Assembly: GCA_963693305.1 (NCBI GenBank)
Contig: OY855914.1
Span: 23,410,972 to 23,474,971, forward strand
Reading direction: 5' to 3'
Source: Meandrina meandrites
Lineage: Eukaryota; Cnidaria; Anthozoa; Scleractinia; Meandrinidae
Length of the DNA stretch: 64,000 nt
Shown here piece after piece: positions 30,401 through 40,300 of the stretch (within the stretch, counting starts at the first letter, position 1; each line of letters starts with the position of its first letter). Position numbers and translations under genes: made by a program. The notes beneath the pieces were generated by a model. The model searched no databases, was not told where the DNA came from, and worked only from the letters and a program-made list of their open reading frames with translations.

Positions 30401-33099
30401 TCTTATCCACAGGACTGCAAGTGATCCAGAACTGAATACTATATCATGCTCCATGTGCCGAAGGGAACTGGGTGTGTGGAATTTTTTCCCGTTGACACAT
30501 TCTCCAGCTGAACAGGATGGAAGACAAGGAAAGGACGCTCCTCCGTATCTAGACACTGGACAAATGTTTGATGCAGAAAGAAGCCCGGGACGGATGTCGG
30601 ACCGGGAAGAGCCTTGCGACAGAGGGGGGAGCCATGGAGGTAGCAACCAGGAGGCTCTCCCGGATGATGACAGTGAGAGTAATGCCCCAGATACTGAGAA
30701 GTCAGAGCCCATGGAGGAGGGCGGAAGCTGTGAAAGGGCCGACAGATCCTCAACTGAGGATTCCGCAATGGAAAGAGAATACGAGGCAATAGAAACTTCT
30801 AATACATTGACTGTTAAGCCACTTGAGCCGATGGGGCTCAAGTCTCCATTGCACCGCTCTCTGTCCAACTTGCCGGGTGAGGAGGCGACAGAGTCTCTAT
30901 GCGTGGAGGTTGAAAATGAAAGCTTGTCTGAGAGACTTCAAGATGTGGAATCGGAGCTGGAGTTTATGGGGTGTGGCAGGGAGGGCATGCCAGAGAGGGA
31001 AGATGGCGGACCAAGGGCAAAGAAAAGGAGATTACAGGTACGAGAAAGGTCTGACTTTTCAAGTTATTGCCTGTAGATCAGGCTATACGCGTGCGTTTAC
31101 TACATGTTATTTCATTGTTATTGCCCAATCCATAATGGCCTGAACGCTGCGGAAGTTCATACCTTCGCTGGGCGCTGGCCAGGTCTCTCTCAAAAAACTC
31201 GCGGACAGTAATTCTCTATTCATCCAAACGTTTGGCCTCAAAAATTCCTGCTATCAATAGCGAGTCAAATATTTGCATTTGGCAAAGATAGTTTTGACGA
31301 TTACTTCACACTCGCCGTCCGTTTGACTGTTTTGCATTTGAAAGCTGTTGTTTACGCGTAAGTTTTACTCGTACCAGCCGTTTAAGGTGTTTCGAAAGGG
31401 TTTAGATATTCCCGTCTTTGGCATTCTATTGCAGCTACACCAATAACGTTGAGGCCAAACTTTTAGTACAACTTTGTAAAGGTTCTACCAAGGAACAAAT
31501 CGTAGTTGCTATGACGTCAAAATTCGTTGCCATGGCAACGACATACGAGGTCAAAGATACGTTATTTTTTACCTTTTGAGGCTAGTAACTTAAAAACTAG
31601 ACGGTGAAAGTTTTTGTTTTTCATATATTTTTGTCTACTGGGCAAAACAAACAACCTAACAATATTTTAAAAAAAATCTGTAGGTAGGGTTCAGAGCCAT
31701 CTTAAATTAGTGAAAAATGACGTAGCTTCGAATCCTATCTACAGATTTTTTTAAAAATTTGCAAAAATCTTTCTTTTGTCGGTTAGATAAAAATATATGG
31801 AACACAAGAATTTTCACCGAGTAGTTTTTGAGTTATTAGCCTCAAAAGGTTCAAAATAGGATATCTTTGACCTCATATGATGTTGCCATGGCAACGAATT
31901 TTGAGGTGAAAATGATCTCAATTCATTCATTGGTAAAATTTTTACAAGTCTGTACTAAAAGATTTTCCTAAAAAGTGTTGGTATAGCTGCCATAGAACAC
32001 CTAAAACGGGCATGTCTAATTCTGACTAAACTGTTATGAGCCACCTTAACCGTCTGCATTTTGCAGCGGCACTTTTGGCGGGAACTTTACACGCGCCATC
32101 CGTTTGACCGGTTGCATTTTGCGGCGGTACTTTTGGCGGGAACTTTACACGCGCCATCCGTTTGACTGGTTGCATTTTGCAGCGGTACTTTTGGCGGGAA
32201 CGTTGCAAGCGCCATCCGTTTTAGTACCAAAAGTAGTCACGGCAACGTTGCACCATCAGGATTTTTCATGTTACCTAGCAACGTCTCTGAGCAAATGACA
32301 GACCCGCACGAACTCCGACGGTAAAAGGCTCTGATTTCCTAGTGAGTAACATGCTATTATGTTTTGCAGGAGATAGAAAAGAATACTTTCCACGTGTTGT
32401 CAGAACACCGCACGTGGTGCCCGTGGATCGTGAACTTGCGCGGCAGTGACGGGAACACCACACCATCTGGCTGGAGGCTCCTGCTAGGAACACTTCTTCC
32501 TTCATTGAGTCCGACTGCAACACACTTGATACATGAGGTACAATCGGCTTGGTAAAGGCGTGTTTTCACTAGCGATCGTTAGAGCGCTTACAGCCTACTG
32601 AAAATCGAAAATCGGAGTCGTAAGCAAAGTCACAAGCTCGACTGAAGCGGAGTCTGATCCAGTGAAAACTAGATTACCGTAGTCGCAAACAGAAGCGGAA
32701 GAACAAACCAATCACAGTGCTCAACAGTGCTAGTTCTCACGCCCTCTGAGTGCTTCCTTTCTGCTTGCAACTTCGACAATCTAGTTTTCACTAGATCATA
32801 AGCGACTGAGTCATAAGCGGAATCACCTCCGTCGGTTTGATTTTCCACTAGATCGTAAAGCTCTGCGTTTCTGATTACGACCCCGACTCCAACTACGCTA
32901 GTAAAACCAGCTAGTGAAACGCCGCTAGTGAAACCAGCCTTCATAAAAACAAGGTACACAAAGTAACCATTGTTGTAGCTATATATTTAGTATAAAGAAG
33001 CTTTCCTTTTTCTCTTTATTGCAGACACCCCCGCAAGATGCCTGGAAAACGGTGAGAAAAATTCTCGGCGACTGCCAATCGTCTGCAAAACAAACTTGA
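15489..33099 (+). CDS. ZC3HC1: ZC3HC1/NIPA, nuclear C3HC zinc-finger protein (9 coding exons)
   Basis: Exons: 15489-15577, 18181-18274 (or 18302), 18973-19128, 23988-24071, 26126-26253, 29805-29944, 30413-31037, 32370-32537, 33025-33099 (TGA). Conserved blocks are TPRRVRALL, SKEAFWNRVETFS, FAKPLALSPL, the zinc ligands CVSCKAC plus HSKLC followed by WPDNPCP, then ALCGWMGR and ISCSMCRRELGVW (Rsm1-like), a long acidic exon 7 ending in a KKRRL basic signal, and RTWCPWI. The length of ~520 aa is close to the human 502. The family protein acts in the nucleus, as a mitotic SCF-type adaptor and at the nuclear basket. All junctions are GT-AG and in phase except exon 2 to 3: the best donor (18275, U12-like) is one base out of frame, while a weaker GTAACT donor at 18303 keeps the frame (528 aa) but adds nine residues. 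UBE2H lies 4.2 kb downstream on the same strand. Introns are loaded with mobile elements. Confidence 0.9.
16445..17650. mobile_element. 1.2-kb element with ~180-bp complex terminal inverted repeats (family A)
   Basis: The left end GTGGTTCCAAAAAATATCCA and the right end TGGATATTTTTTGGAGCCAC are inverted. Further inside, GGGCAATTCCAGAAAATATC and CGACGGACGG match in inverted order, followed by G-rich GGAATTCCGAAGGTAAGGGG units on each side. It lies in ZC3HC1 intron 1. The ~650-bp centre has only a weak 63-aa minus frame. Related short copies are at 40579-40782 and 63644-63843, and the related family B is at 43987-45058. Confidence 0.7.
17777..18040 (+). mobile_element. tRNA-derived SINE, main family
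   Basis: The A-box GTGGCCTAATGGTTAGTGTG and a degenerate B-box (GTTTGAGACCTGG) are followed by the family body (CTCCACCCAGG, CTGCGATGGACTAGCATCCC). The 3' end is lost after ~260 bp. It lies in ZC3HC1 intron 1, 140 bp before exon 2. Confidence 0.8.
18275..18972 (+). other. ZC3HC1 intron 2 with an exact U12-type donor
   Basis: The donor GTATCCTTT is an exact match to the minor-spliceosome 5' consensus. The acceptor side lacks a polypyrimidine tract but has CCTTGAC, a U12 branch-point core, only 5 nt before the AG. Using this donor leaves exon 3 out of frame by one base; the alternative GTAACT donor at 18303 is in frame. Either the assembly or allele carries a small indel (the exon ends in CTCT) or the alternative donor is used. 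Confidence 0.5.
19157..19373. repeat. 217-bp inverted-repeat element
   Basis: ACAAACTCAACCAGGGCCAC at the left pairs with the complement GGCCCCGGTTGAGTTTGC at the right; TTTTTAGCCAATCACACGAC and its complement lie inside. It is in ZC3HC1 intron 3, just after exon 3. Confidence 0.7.
19549..20215 (+). mobile_element. DNA transposon with arms built of 11-bp tandem repeats
   Basis: The ends ACGGTGGTTTCAAAGGGACA and its exact complement are followed inward by TTTTCCCACTTC and then tandem GCGACTTTCTT units: about 8 in the left arm (19601-19682) and about 14 inverted in the right arm (20022-20170). Both arms end at GCTGCCCGGTTA / TAACCGGGCAGC. Between them is a 230-bp core with one open frame. C-runs flank both sides and may be the target. 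Superfamily unknown; likely a deletion derivative. It lies in ZC3HC1 intron 3. Confidence 0.75.
19761..20048 (+). CDS. Helix-turn-helix fragment inside the 11-bp-repeat transposon
   Basis: 95-residue frame. A hydrophobic start (MKFLSIFIFILVCSTST) is followed by RRTRDEIIENYFILGLTAPE and ISLRHLKRILRRLGC. The second part resembles the N-terminal helix-turn-helix found in several animal transposon-encoded proteins with an integrase-type core (pattern YFxLGLT...LKRxLRxLGL). No catalytic domain follows and the frame runs into the right arm repeats, so the product is either the first exon of a lost transposase or a relic. Confidence 0.35.
   Translation: MKFLSIFIFILVCSTSTAVLPTYSPAIGDNRRTRDEIIENYFILGLTAPEIALFLVSVHGIVISLRHLKRILRRLGCTWLSWITGQLSHKKVARK
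20216..21668. other. Middle of ZC3HC1 intron 3, nothing recognised
   Basis: Begins with a C-rich run (20217-20237) and an A-run, then AT-rich sequence without splice-supported frames or repeats. Confidence 0.35.
21669..22057. mobile_element. MITE with TACCGTAATGATTCGAT ends and AATAAGCGCCC subrepeats
   Basis: The left TACCGTAATGATTCGATCTA and right TAAATCGAATCATTACGGTA ends are inverted. Seven or more AATAAGCGCCC-type units lie subterminally on both sides in the same direction. 389 bp, noncoding, in ZC3HC1 intron 3. Confidence 0.8.
23604..23738. repeat. 135-bp palindrome
   Basis: CTTATTAACCAAGC pairs with the TTAATAAG end. The inner arms GGGAGAATCTTGACC and TCGTGAGTACAGAC pair exactly with their complements. 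In ZC3HC1 intron 3. Confidence 0.75.
24147..25185 (+). mobile_element. SINE, main family, interrupted by a DNA element
   Basis: The A-box TGGCCTAATGGTTAGTGCGC and B-box GTTTGAGCCCTGG lie in 24150-24247. The body resumes at 24994 (CACTTTACTCTCATAGTGCC) and ends near 25185. The whole is flanked by an exact 12-bp duplication TACACTCTTATA (24135-24146 and 25186-25197). The split is caused by the element at 24248-24993. In ZC3HC1 intron 4. Confidence 0.85.
24248..24993. mobile_element. 746-bp DNA element inserted in a SINE
   Basis: The ends are CAGGGTTGGAAACTAAAATT and, inverted, CAGGGTTGGACATTAGCGCT. The duplicated target CACTTT is on both sides (24242-24247 and 24994-24999) and corresponds to one copy in intact SINEs. 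GGCGAGTG-type subterminal repeats occur at both ends. The CAGGG terminus suggests hAT, but a 6-bp rather than 8-bp duplication does not fit well. No transposase is readable. Confidence 0.8.
25685..26114. mobile_element. MITE inserted 2 bp before the ZC3HC1 exon 5 acceptor AG
   Basis: Flanked by the exact 9-mer GTGTTCAAC (25676-25684 and 26115-26123). The terminal arms consist of inverted GAGTTCGAGTTAGAATTTC-type tandem units (ATGAGTTCGAGTTAAAAATT at left, its complement at right). A 9-bp duplication is typical of Mutator-like elements. The right copy of the target runs straight into the AG of the exon 5 acceptor, so the insertion displaced the original branch-point region by 430 bp. Confidence 0.8.
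26524..27022. mobile_element. MITE with ATACCGTAAAATTCCGG ends and GCTTATAAGC subrepeats
   Basis: Left ATACCGTAAAATTCCGGTTA and right TAACCGGAATTTTATGGTAT ends are inverted. Several GGGCTTATAAGCGGA-type units lie subterminally. It is organised like the element at 21669-22057 (TACCGTAA start, ATAAGC subrepeats), but the sequence differs. An internal segment (26810-26990) may be a second insertion. In ZC3HC1 intron 5. Confidence 0.75.
27733..29737. mobile_element. 2.0-kb foldback element, two long inverted arms
   Basis: The ends are TTAAGGTGGCCCGCGGCTAT and its near-exact complement. The two arms (each ~0.8 kb without the SINE) pair over their whole length around a centre near 28890, with scattered mismatches. 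TTAA at both boundaries suggests a TTAA target. A SINE (28292-28589) interrupts the left arm. No open frame longer than ~80 codons, so nonautonomous. It occupies more than half of ZC3HC1 intron 5. Confidence 0.85.
28292..28589 (+). mobile_element. tRNA-derived SINE, main family, best-preserved plus copy
   Basis: Full copy: A-box GTGGCCTAATGGTTAGTGCG, B-box GGTTCGAGCCCTGG, body with TTGTGTTCTTGGGCAAGATA and CTGCGATGGACTAGCATCCC, 3' end GGGCCACTAGGCTCATATGC. It is flanked by a ~31-bp direct duplication (28261-28291 and 28590-28620) with one mismatch. The intact opposite arm of the host foldback element shows the empty site. Confidence 0.9.
31382..32049. mobile_element. 668-bp foldback element in ZC3HC1 intron 7
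   Basis: TTAAGGTG begins and CACCTTAA ends the element. Arms such as GTTGCCATGGCAACGA (itself palindromic), TAGTACAACTTTGTAAA and CTGTAGGTAGG pair with complements around a centre near 31700. Same TTAAGGTG terminus as the 2.0-kb foldback element at 27733, which suggests a shared mobilising transposase. Confidence 0.75.
32056..32222. repeat. 58-bp tandem repeat, three copies
   Basis: Units start at 32056, 32114 and 32172 with GCATTTTGCAGCGGYACTTT and contain GGCGGGAACTTTACACGCGC. Copies differ by a few bases; the third diverges at its end. It lies in ZC3HC1 intron 7, 7 bp after the foldback element. Confidence 0.9.
32555..32941. mobile_element. MITE with TTTCACTAGCG ends
   Basis: Left AAGGCGTGTTTTCACTAGCG and right GCTAGTGAAACCAGCCTT ends are inverted. 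Internal TTTTCACTAGATCATAAGCG and CAGTGAAAACTAGATTACCG are further inverted units. Noncoding, in ZC3HC1 intron 8. Confidence 0.65.
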
Positions 33100-33910
33100 C
33101 AACAAAGCAGACAGCGATTGTTAGAAGGAGCACTATAAAATTGGAGAGTGGAAGAGATGCTAAATCATGGGTCAGTGGTTCACGGATGCCTTTTCATGGG
33201 TCAGCTATATCGGTCATGTGACGAAGTTATGAGCAACTAAAGCGGCTCTCTAAACAACAGTTTACATTTTATGATAAACGGTGCCATTTATTCCTCGGTG
33301 CTACAGTGTATTTAAAGGCTTATATTTTTAATCGAAACACTAAAAGTTTACTAGCGGCTCGAAGGAAAGTACAGACAACTTTCCGTTTGGTTCCTTGTTC
33401 GCTTATCTACACAGTTTTATAGTAGCATGGACGGCGTGATGCCCGAGAACTGTGTGACATTTCGAGCTGGTAACGCAACCACGATGGAAGTATTACACGT
33501 TGGCAAGGATCTTCACTAGAAGACATTACAAGCGTGACATCCTCTGATTTGAAGGTGTAAAGCTGCTGGTATTTTGCGTTCACCACAGTATTCCACAGGG
33601 TGAATTTGCGGTTAAAAAAGACTGGCTAACATAGTCAGAGAATCTATTTGGTATCTTTTGTTAGATTTTACATTAAAAAGCATATTGACATTAGAAGGTG
33701 CTTTGAAGATCTTGTGATTATTTACGGACACCCTGCTTAAAATTACCAAAATAATGTAAAAAGAAACTGTTACATGTACTTTTGTTTTTCCTTTTCATGA
33801 CACCACAGCGGACATTTTTTAACTTTTTAACCTGTTAGTTTTGGAGTATCTTTTTCTCAGACACACAGACAGGCCCTCGGCACCCAGACATTGCCTAGTT
33901 TCTGTACAGC
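33100..33910. other. Downstream of the ZC3HC1 stop, likely 3' UTR
   Basis: No frame or repeat supported. Probably contains the ZC3HC1 3' UTR. An ATTAAA near 33674 is a possible polyadenylation signal, but nothing decides it. Confidence 0.35.
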
Positions 33911-35347
33911 TTTTTTCCCAGGCCTTCGCGTTATCGTATGACGTCACTACTCGTTGCACGTGACCCGAAACGGGTTGACCGCGACGAAAATAGAGGCCTA
34001 GGACCTAGACAAACCCAGACAGACACGTAGACATACAGAGCTGGAAAAACTGAAGCCTGGTTCAGACTTGTTGAGATAAGGATAAGCACAAAAAAAGGCT
34101 TCTGTGCACCGAGCACAATCATTAGCGCAAGAAGAAGAAACCTGTTCCTTTTTTCTTGTGCTTGCGCTTATGCTCATTACACTTGTGTCATGCTTATTTC
34201 ATGAGAGTGAACCGACGTGAAATTAACACGAGCGCAAGATTTGGCGATCGAGGTGACTCCTATCATGCCATGTTCATCAGAATTTCTAATCATTGCGATT
34301 GCATATGTCGTCTTTAGCTTATGCGTGCTTTAAGCACCAACATCCTTATGCTCCAAGTGCTTCTCTCAAGTATGAACCAGCGCTCAATAGGTTACTGAAA
34401 AGTTTCCGCAGATATTGGTCACAGCCTCGCTGCGTGTAAAAGAGAGAAGATGGCCTAGAGGGAATGATTTGTTTTTTTTTTCAAACGTAGATCAACTGAT
34501 AGATTGAAAAACCGTTTTCCTGTTGTGTGTCGTTTTATTACTTCTGGGTAGAACTATGATGGAAAATACTTTCATCTCGACGACATTAGACTAATAGTGA
34601 AACGTTTGAAAGGTAATCTAGTTTAGAAGAAGCAGATCTATTAGTAGAAAGGCACCTGAATTAGATTTTCTAATAAGTTGATTACCGATTTGTGATTTAC
34701 TAGTGAGCGTCTTTTTTAACTACTTTGCGGTAACTGATGCCTTTAATTTTTTAAGCTGTTTGTCACTGGTGACAATAAAGCAACATAAAGCAGGGAAAGT
34801 GAAAGAAGTTGTGTTTCTGTCTTCTTTGTTGTACTACAGCATGCAGCAACATATTCGACTTTCAGATTTTCTGGTTTCTGATATTCCCTCGATTATTTCG
34901 ACTTGGACAAAGACAGCCACAATCTCTACCCTAAATCTTTTCTCACCTCGAAGAGTGAATAGATCTGTGACACAGCCACCGCTTAATTCGTCACGCAACG
35001 CCTCTTTCAGAAGTTACTGTCACGCAACGCCCTAACCCTTTCTCCCAATGCTGTGAAGTTAAGTAAACGAGTGGTTTCACCGATTTCCAACCGGAGCCAT
35101 GTGTTGCATTCTTTTAGGTTGAATATCAGTTGTCATGGTTAATTCTAGGCGTCTCCACCCCAGACGCTTTTGGAATGTTATCTGGGGAGGCGAGTGGGGG
35201 AACTGTTGCCTAGTTCCTAGACCTCTATTTTCGTCGTGGTCAACCCGTTTTGGGTCACGTGGTGCGAGCGAAAAAGTGAGTTCGCCCGGATACGTCACTG
35301 AAACAAGTTGTGAGGTCATAGGATACCGCGAAGGCCTGGGAGAAAGG
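33911..35347. repeat. Inverted pair of ~100-140-bp arms, 1.4 kb apart
   Basis: CCCAGGCCTTCGCGTTATC and CGGGTTGACCGCGACGAAAA at 33917-34009 match in inverted order at 35209-35347 (TTTTCGTCGTGGTCAACCCG, GCGAAGGCCTGGGAGAAAG). They enclose a separate MITE (34055-34383). Either the ends of one element or two facing fragments. Confidence 0.6.
34055..34383. mobile_element. MITE with GCNTGGTTCANACTTG ends
   Basis: GCCTGGTTCAGACTTGTTGA at the left matches in inverted order GCGCTGGTTCATACTTGAGA at the right. Internal AGCGCAAGAAGAAG-type and CTTGTGCTTGCGCTTATGC-type inverted units are present. About 330 bp, noncoding. Confidence 0.65.
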
Positions 35348-35403
35348 CGTACAGGAACTACAATCATGGACAAAACTCTTGAGACACTACCAAATTTCTA
35401 CTT

Positions 35404-35992
35404 ATTGCTGGCTTGCACTGTCACGCCATAAAGAAATAAATTAGAAACCGTTCAATGAAAGAAGCTAAAAAAATAAAATATTATAACAGACCTATACTGG
35501 AAAAACGTCTCCAAGTCTCAGGTCTCTGTGACGTGCCGTTTCTGAGTTATTTGCCAAAACGTTTCACGCAAATTTATAGAGCTTTGTATGGAGACGCCAT
35601 GTTGGTGTACAACTTTAAGACACCAACATGGCCGCCAAATCATCTGAACTTCACTTCTACGATGAAAGCGCTTTCTCTTCGCTCATGAGCTCTTACATAT
35701 GCGCATAAACACATCTCCTAAGACTTTAAAATGTTTTAAGTGCTGAAAACTATAAGAGGAGACCTCTTTTCAACCAGTACAGCTTTGTCGCGGCCAGTAT
35801 CTCCGTGTCACGCAAGGTTAAAATAAGGAAATTCGAAATGCTGTATTTTTAAAGCGACAGACACTACAAGACTGAAAAATTGCAAAACGAATTTTTTCTA
35901 GGTCATCTTCAACCTAGTGTAGGAAAAAAAATTAGAAGACCTCGCAATAATGAGTTTAAAATTTTATGACGTCACGTGCAAACCAAGAATTC
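35404..35992 (-). mobile_element. 'GCCAT' MITE family, copy 4 (inverted)
   Basis: Starts ATTGCTGGCTTGCACTGTCA and ends GACGTCACGTGCAAACCAAG. The central hairpin is GACGCCATGTTGGTGTAC against GACACCAACATGGCCGCC (35592-35636). It lies between ZC3HC1 and UBE2H. Confidence 0.75.
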
Positions 35993-37139
35993 AGGGTACC
36001 TTAACACCCCCCTCCCCCATTTCAATGTTGTCAATGTTGCTATGTGGTCAAAACAAAGTCGGGTGAAAACCCCAGGAAACATTGAGCGGGGGGAGAGGGG
36101 GATTAAATATTCTTTACCCGCTTGTAAGTCAAGACATTCGCGAAAAATGTGTGATATTCGTTTGTTTCAACTACTTTTGTCCATGATTGTAGGCAAGGGG
36201 AGCTGTTCCGAAGTCCAAACCCAGAGGGGTAGGGGACAGGGTTCGTCGAAAAGTTTTATGCCGGAGGCATCGCCCCGAGATTTAAACCGTACATTTTACC
36301 ATTTTCCACATACTATTTTCGACAGAAAAGGTTAAACTTTCGATACCTTCGATAGAAAATGGTACCCCTTAGCTTTCGCATACCTAAAGAAAAGATGTTG
36401 CATCTCTTTCTAATTTTCAGTGGATTTTTTTGAGATATTTTGAAAGGTCCTTTTAAGCATCTAAAAGACAATTTTCCCGACCTTTTGGTATAATCGAACT
36501 CGTGAAATCCCTACCCTTTTATACCTACCTTTCGGCCGGAGCCACCCTCGCGTACTTCCCAACTCGTAAAGCCATCCCCCGAGGGACAAGGCTGGCATGC
36601 TTTCCGTTTTTTTTTTTTTTTCAAAGTATTTTTCCCTTTTTTCAGTTCTGTGAAACAATTATATGATGTTAAAGAAAATGAAACGAACAAATTACGTGAG
36701 AAATGTTGCGGTCATGAGTTTTCATTCGTGGAAGTTTTCCAATTTAATACGAAACGTGATCCCAGTGCTGTGACGTTTTCCTTTTGCTCAATGTGGCCAC
36801 TTAGGTTAAGTGAAGTCAAAAGATTAAAGAAAATAAAAAATAAAATCACCTCTCTCCGTTTTTTAATATCGTTGCCTCAAGCGAATGCCAATAAGTTTGA
36901 ATGACAAAACGATAAGTGCTCAGAGAGCGGAACTGGTATTCGATTCTGGCGGAACTGATTGCAAAAGCTGCTTTCTTTTTTCATTTTGACTAATAAAACT
37001 GGAATTTTTCAAAAGAAACAATTATTCTCTTTCATCTTCTTTGGCATACGTATTATATGTAGCTTCAAGCTTTTCAGCTCGATTTAATGTGCGCATTGTC
37101 GAGTTTCAAAGAACTTTCCTTCTTCTCATTTTATTTTCA
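35993..37139. other. Intergenic stretch before UBE2H
   Basis: Contains a short inverted pair (CCCCCCTCCCCCATTTCAAT at 36007 against ATTGAGCGGGGGGAGAGGGG at 36081) and AT-rich sequence. No gene is supported. Confidence 0.35.
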
Positions 37140-37327
37140 TTTTTCTCTCTTCCGGTGTCCTCGATTTCCGCTCACGAGACCTGCGGAGCGGGGGGCGGAG
37201 CGTAGCTATTCACGTGATCAAAATAATAATGTTACGTCAACAAACCAACCATAAAGTTTAGTGTCGACCATTGTTGCTGCAACGAAGGAAGAAATTGGAA
37301 GAGATTTTGGCCTGTAGGACCGGCAGA
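37140..37327 (+). promoter_or_regulatory. Probable UBE2H promoter / 5' UTR
   Basis: CTCTTCCGGTG (ETS-type CCGGAA on the complement, near 37147) and an E-box CACGTG (near 37211) precede the ATG by 100-180 bp. Local GC content rises (GCGGAGCGGGGGGCGGAGCG). TATA-less housekeeping style; the transcription start is not determined. Confidence 0.4.
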
Positions 37328-40300
37328 ATGTCGTCTCCATCGCCCGGGAAGAGACGAATGGACACTGATGTTATAAAACTGTATCCTTGTCCGGGTGTGT
37401 AGGTAAATTAAGGGGTGATTCGTTTTGTTTTCGTTAGCAAAGTCGCGAGCCAAAATGGCGCTCGCCTGCTGATCGTTTCGTATTATGATTGCTACGTTCA
37501 ACGATTATTCCTTGACGACATTGTTATCAGAATCGAAAGCAAGCACGAAGTGACGATACTTGGTGGATTGAACGAGTTTATTGTTAAGTTCTTTGGTCCT
37601 AGTGGATGTAAGTGCGAGCATATTTCCATGTGTTGCTATCGATTATGAACTTCAGACTACTGTTGCGTTCGCCACATTTAATTTGAGCTTACATCAGGAG
37701 GAACTATAGTGGGCAGAAGTCTGATGAAATAACCAGCGACATAAGATAATTCTGTCCAAAGAGTCTCGCTTAAAGCCTACCAAAAGGTCCTATTTCCTTC
37801 CCAAGCAATGTTAATCTTGCCATTTATAAATTATAAATCGATATCAATGAAGGACAAATTTGGACAAAATAAATTTCGAAAGTGACATCGGAACCGACTT
37901 GTACTGAAAACATCCAATACGGATAGACAGATAATTCGATCTGGCTATAGATCAAGTGAATTCACTGATTTTAAATGATTTCAACAACATGAAGGCTAAC
38001 CAGCAGCGAGCACCGATTTTAACATTCGCTGTGGCCAGATTGTTTGTTGTTGTCGGAAAATTTTAAAAATGCCTTGTGGAATTCATTGAAAGTATTTGCA
38101 TTTTCGTTGGCTGTGACAAACAGCTGATTTGATGTTTTGCTGGCTGTAGAACGAAATTTGATATCCTGGACTATAAATCATTGTATTTCTGATAATGCAA
38201 TAGCTTATATTTATAATTTGGGTAATTTTCAACTTGAGGTTGCAAGTGGGAATGTCTGAACTGAAGGGCTTTTAAAGAGTTCAACTTACATGCAAAATAT
38301 GGCTTTTTGTTTTATGTTCATATGCAGATGTTGTGTTGCTGTTTTAGTTTCAAATTTAAAGATGACACTCACACTTGCAGTTTTAAACAATGAAAAACAG
38401 TAAAAATTAGATTGAATATTTTGTTATAAAAATTGGAAGAAGTACAGCCAAAATAACACAGTTATGGACAACAAATTTCCCTCCTGTAAACATTGTGGTA
38501 AAATGTATTTGCATTTCTTGTGTGATGGTTTGGAACAGCATTTCAACATCAGCTAGTCCACAATTACCCAGTGAATAAACTTAATTTTATTACTTTTAAA
38601 AACAATAGATATCTAGTTTTAGATGTACTGTAATAAATGTGTGCTCCAATCATATTCGACAACTGGTAGAAAAATAGCCTAGAGGTGGGGAAATGAATTC
38701 TGTGTTGAATATTTTTGTGGCAGATAGCAACTAACCAAAACTAACACCCTGCAGACCACCGTAACCCGTTAATAATTCTTCAGCTACATGTGTTACAGTT
38801 TAGCTACATCGAGTTAGATATGTCCAGGAAAATAAAATGATTCAAAAAGTTACTTGTAATCGTCTGAAAATGCAACATAGATGTATGCAAATTAGAGTAG
38901 TTATTTTTGATCTGCAAGTCTACAAAACTACAGTAAATATTGAAAGTTACAGCTGTATATATGTTTTAAAAACAACGACTGTACACAAAAATTGGCTACA
39001 TTTGCATTCTACCTGAAGTCGTACATTAAGCATGACTGTTTCAAAACCTTATCCAAATTGCTTCAAGTACATGTATTGCATATGGCTAGCAGAAAAAGCT
39101 TGTATGAGATGAAAACACATACATTACAGAAGTGAAAATTGGGGAGCAGGGATGGCTTAGTGGTGAGAATACTTCCCTCCGACCAATGTGGCCCTGATTC
39201 CATTCTCTGACCCAGTGTCATGTGGGATGAGTTTGTTGTTGGTTGTCATTATTGCTCCAAGGGTTTTTCTCCCTCCACAAAAACCAACAACAACTTTTAA
39301 ATTCCAATTTGATCTTTGCAGTGAACAATGGATGCAATCCCACTTTGTGGAATTCCACTGCAAATTCCCATATCTGATAATTTTATATTAATTTTATTTT
39401 GTATAAAATGCTTGGATAAGAGGGAGAGACTGAACCAATTAATATGTTATATGCATTTTAATGTATGCACGTGTCACTGCATGTCTCTGTATGTGATTTA
39501 TTATCACTTAGCTAGCTTGCCATGCTGACATTGATGAATAATGTTAATCATTGCTCAAGGGTTGTTTCTTAAGTGACATAGTATTCTGAACTTGTATCTT
39601 GATTGTACTGCTTGAAAAAAGGTGACAAAACAATAAATTTCAAATTATAACATGGCGATAAAATCAATTTACTATAATCTAGATCTTGCATGATAATTTC
39701 ACAATGTGTGCTTTAACTATGGGAAATTGCTTCTCAAACTGAAAACACACATTGTCTGTCGGTAATAGTGACCACAAAGAACTCCGGAGGGTCAGTCAGT
39801 CAGACATATTGACTTATAAATGCAGAGTACATAAACATTTGAACTCTTAAATGTTAAATTTTAGCCAGTGTTTTAAAATCTGATCATACATGTAAACTAA
39901 CTTTTAGCATAACCTTTATTGAAAGTGACTTTAATTTGTTTTAAAAAATTCTTTTTTTGCAAGCTTAGAAAAATGTTCCATATATTTCTGGTCCATCGAA
40001 GGTCTTTAACATGTACACTGTTATTTTTTTTTTCAGCAGGTCATCTAAAATGTACTATTACTTATTAACTGTAATGAAATTACTCTTGTCTACCGTTTCT
40101 ATTAGGCGTAGTGGCCAATGATTTATTAGTGCACTGGACTCTTGATCGAGCAGTCCAAGTTCAGGCCCTGGCCGGGGCACTGCGTTGCGTTCTTGGGCAA
40201 GACACTTTATTCTCATAGCACCTCGATCTCTCCACCCATGATTATAGAAGGATAACAGCAAATTTAATGCTGGGGGTAACCCTACGATGAACTAGCATCC

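Noticed and set aside
30392..30868. 158-residue minus frame opposite ZC3HC1 exon 7
   Set aside because: Shadow of the real plus-strand exon, which has conserved zinc-finger residues and matching splice sites.
36461..36904. Short frames upstream of UBE2H
   Set aside because: No splice or motif support and atypical composition; not annotated.
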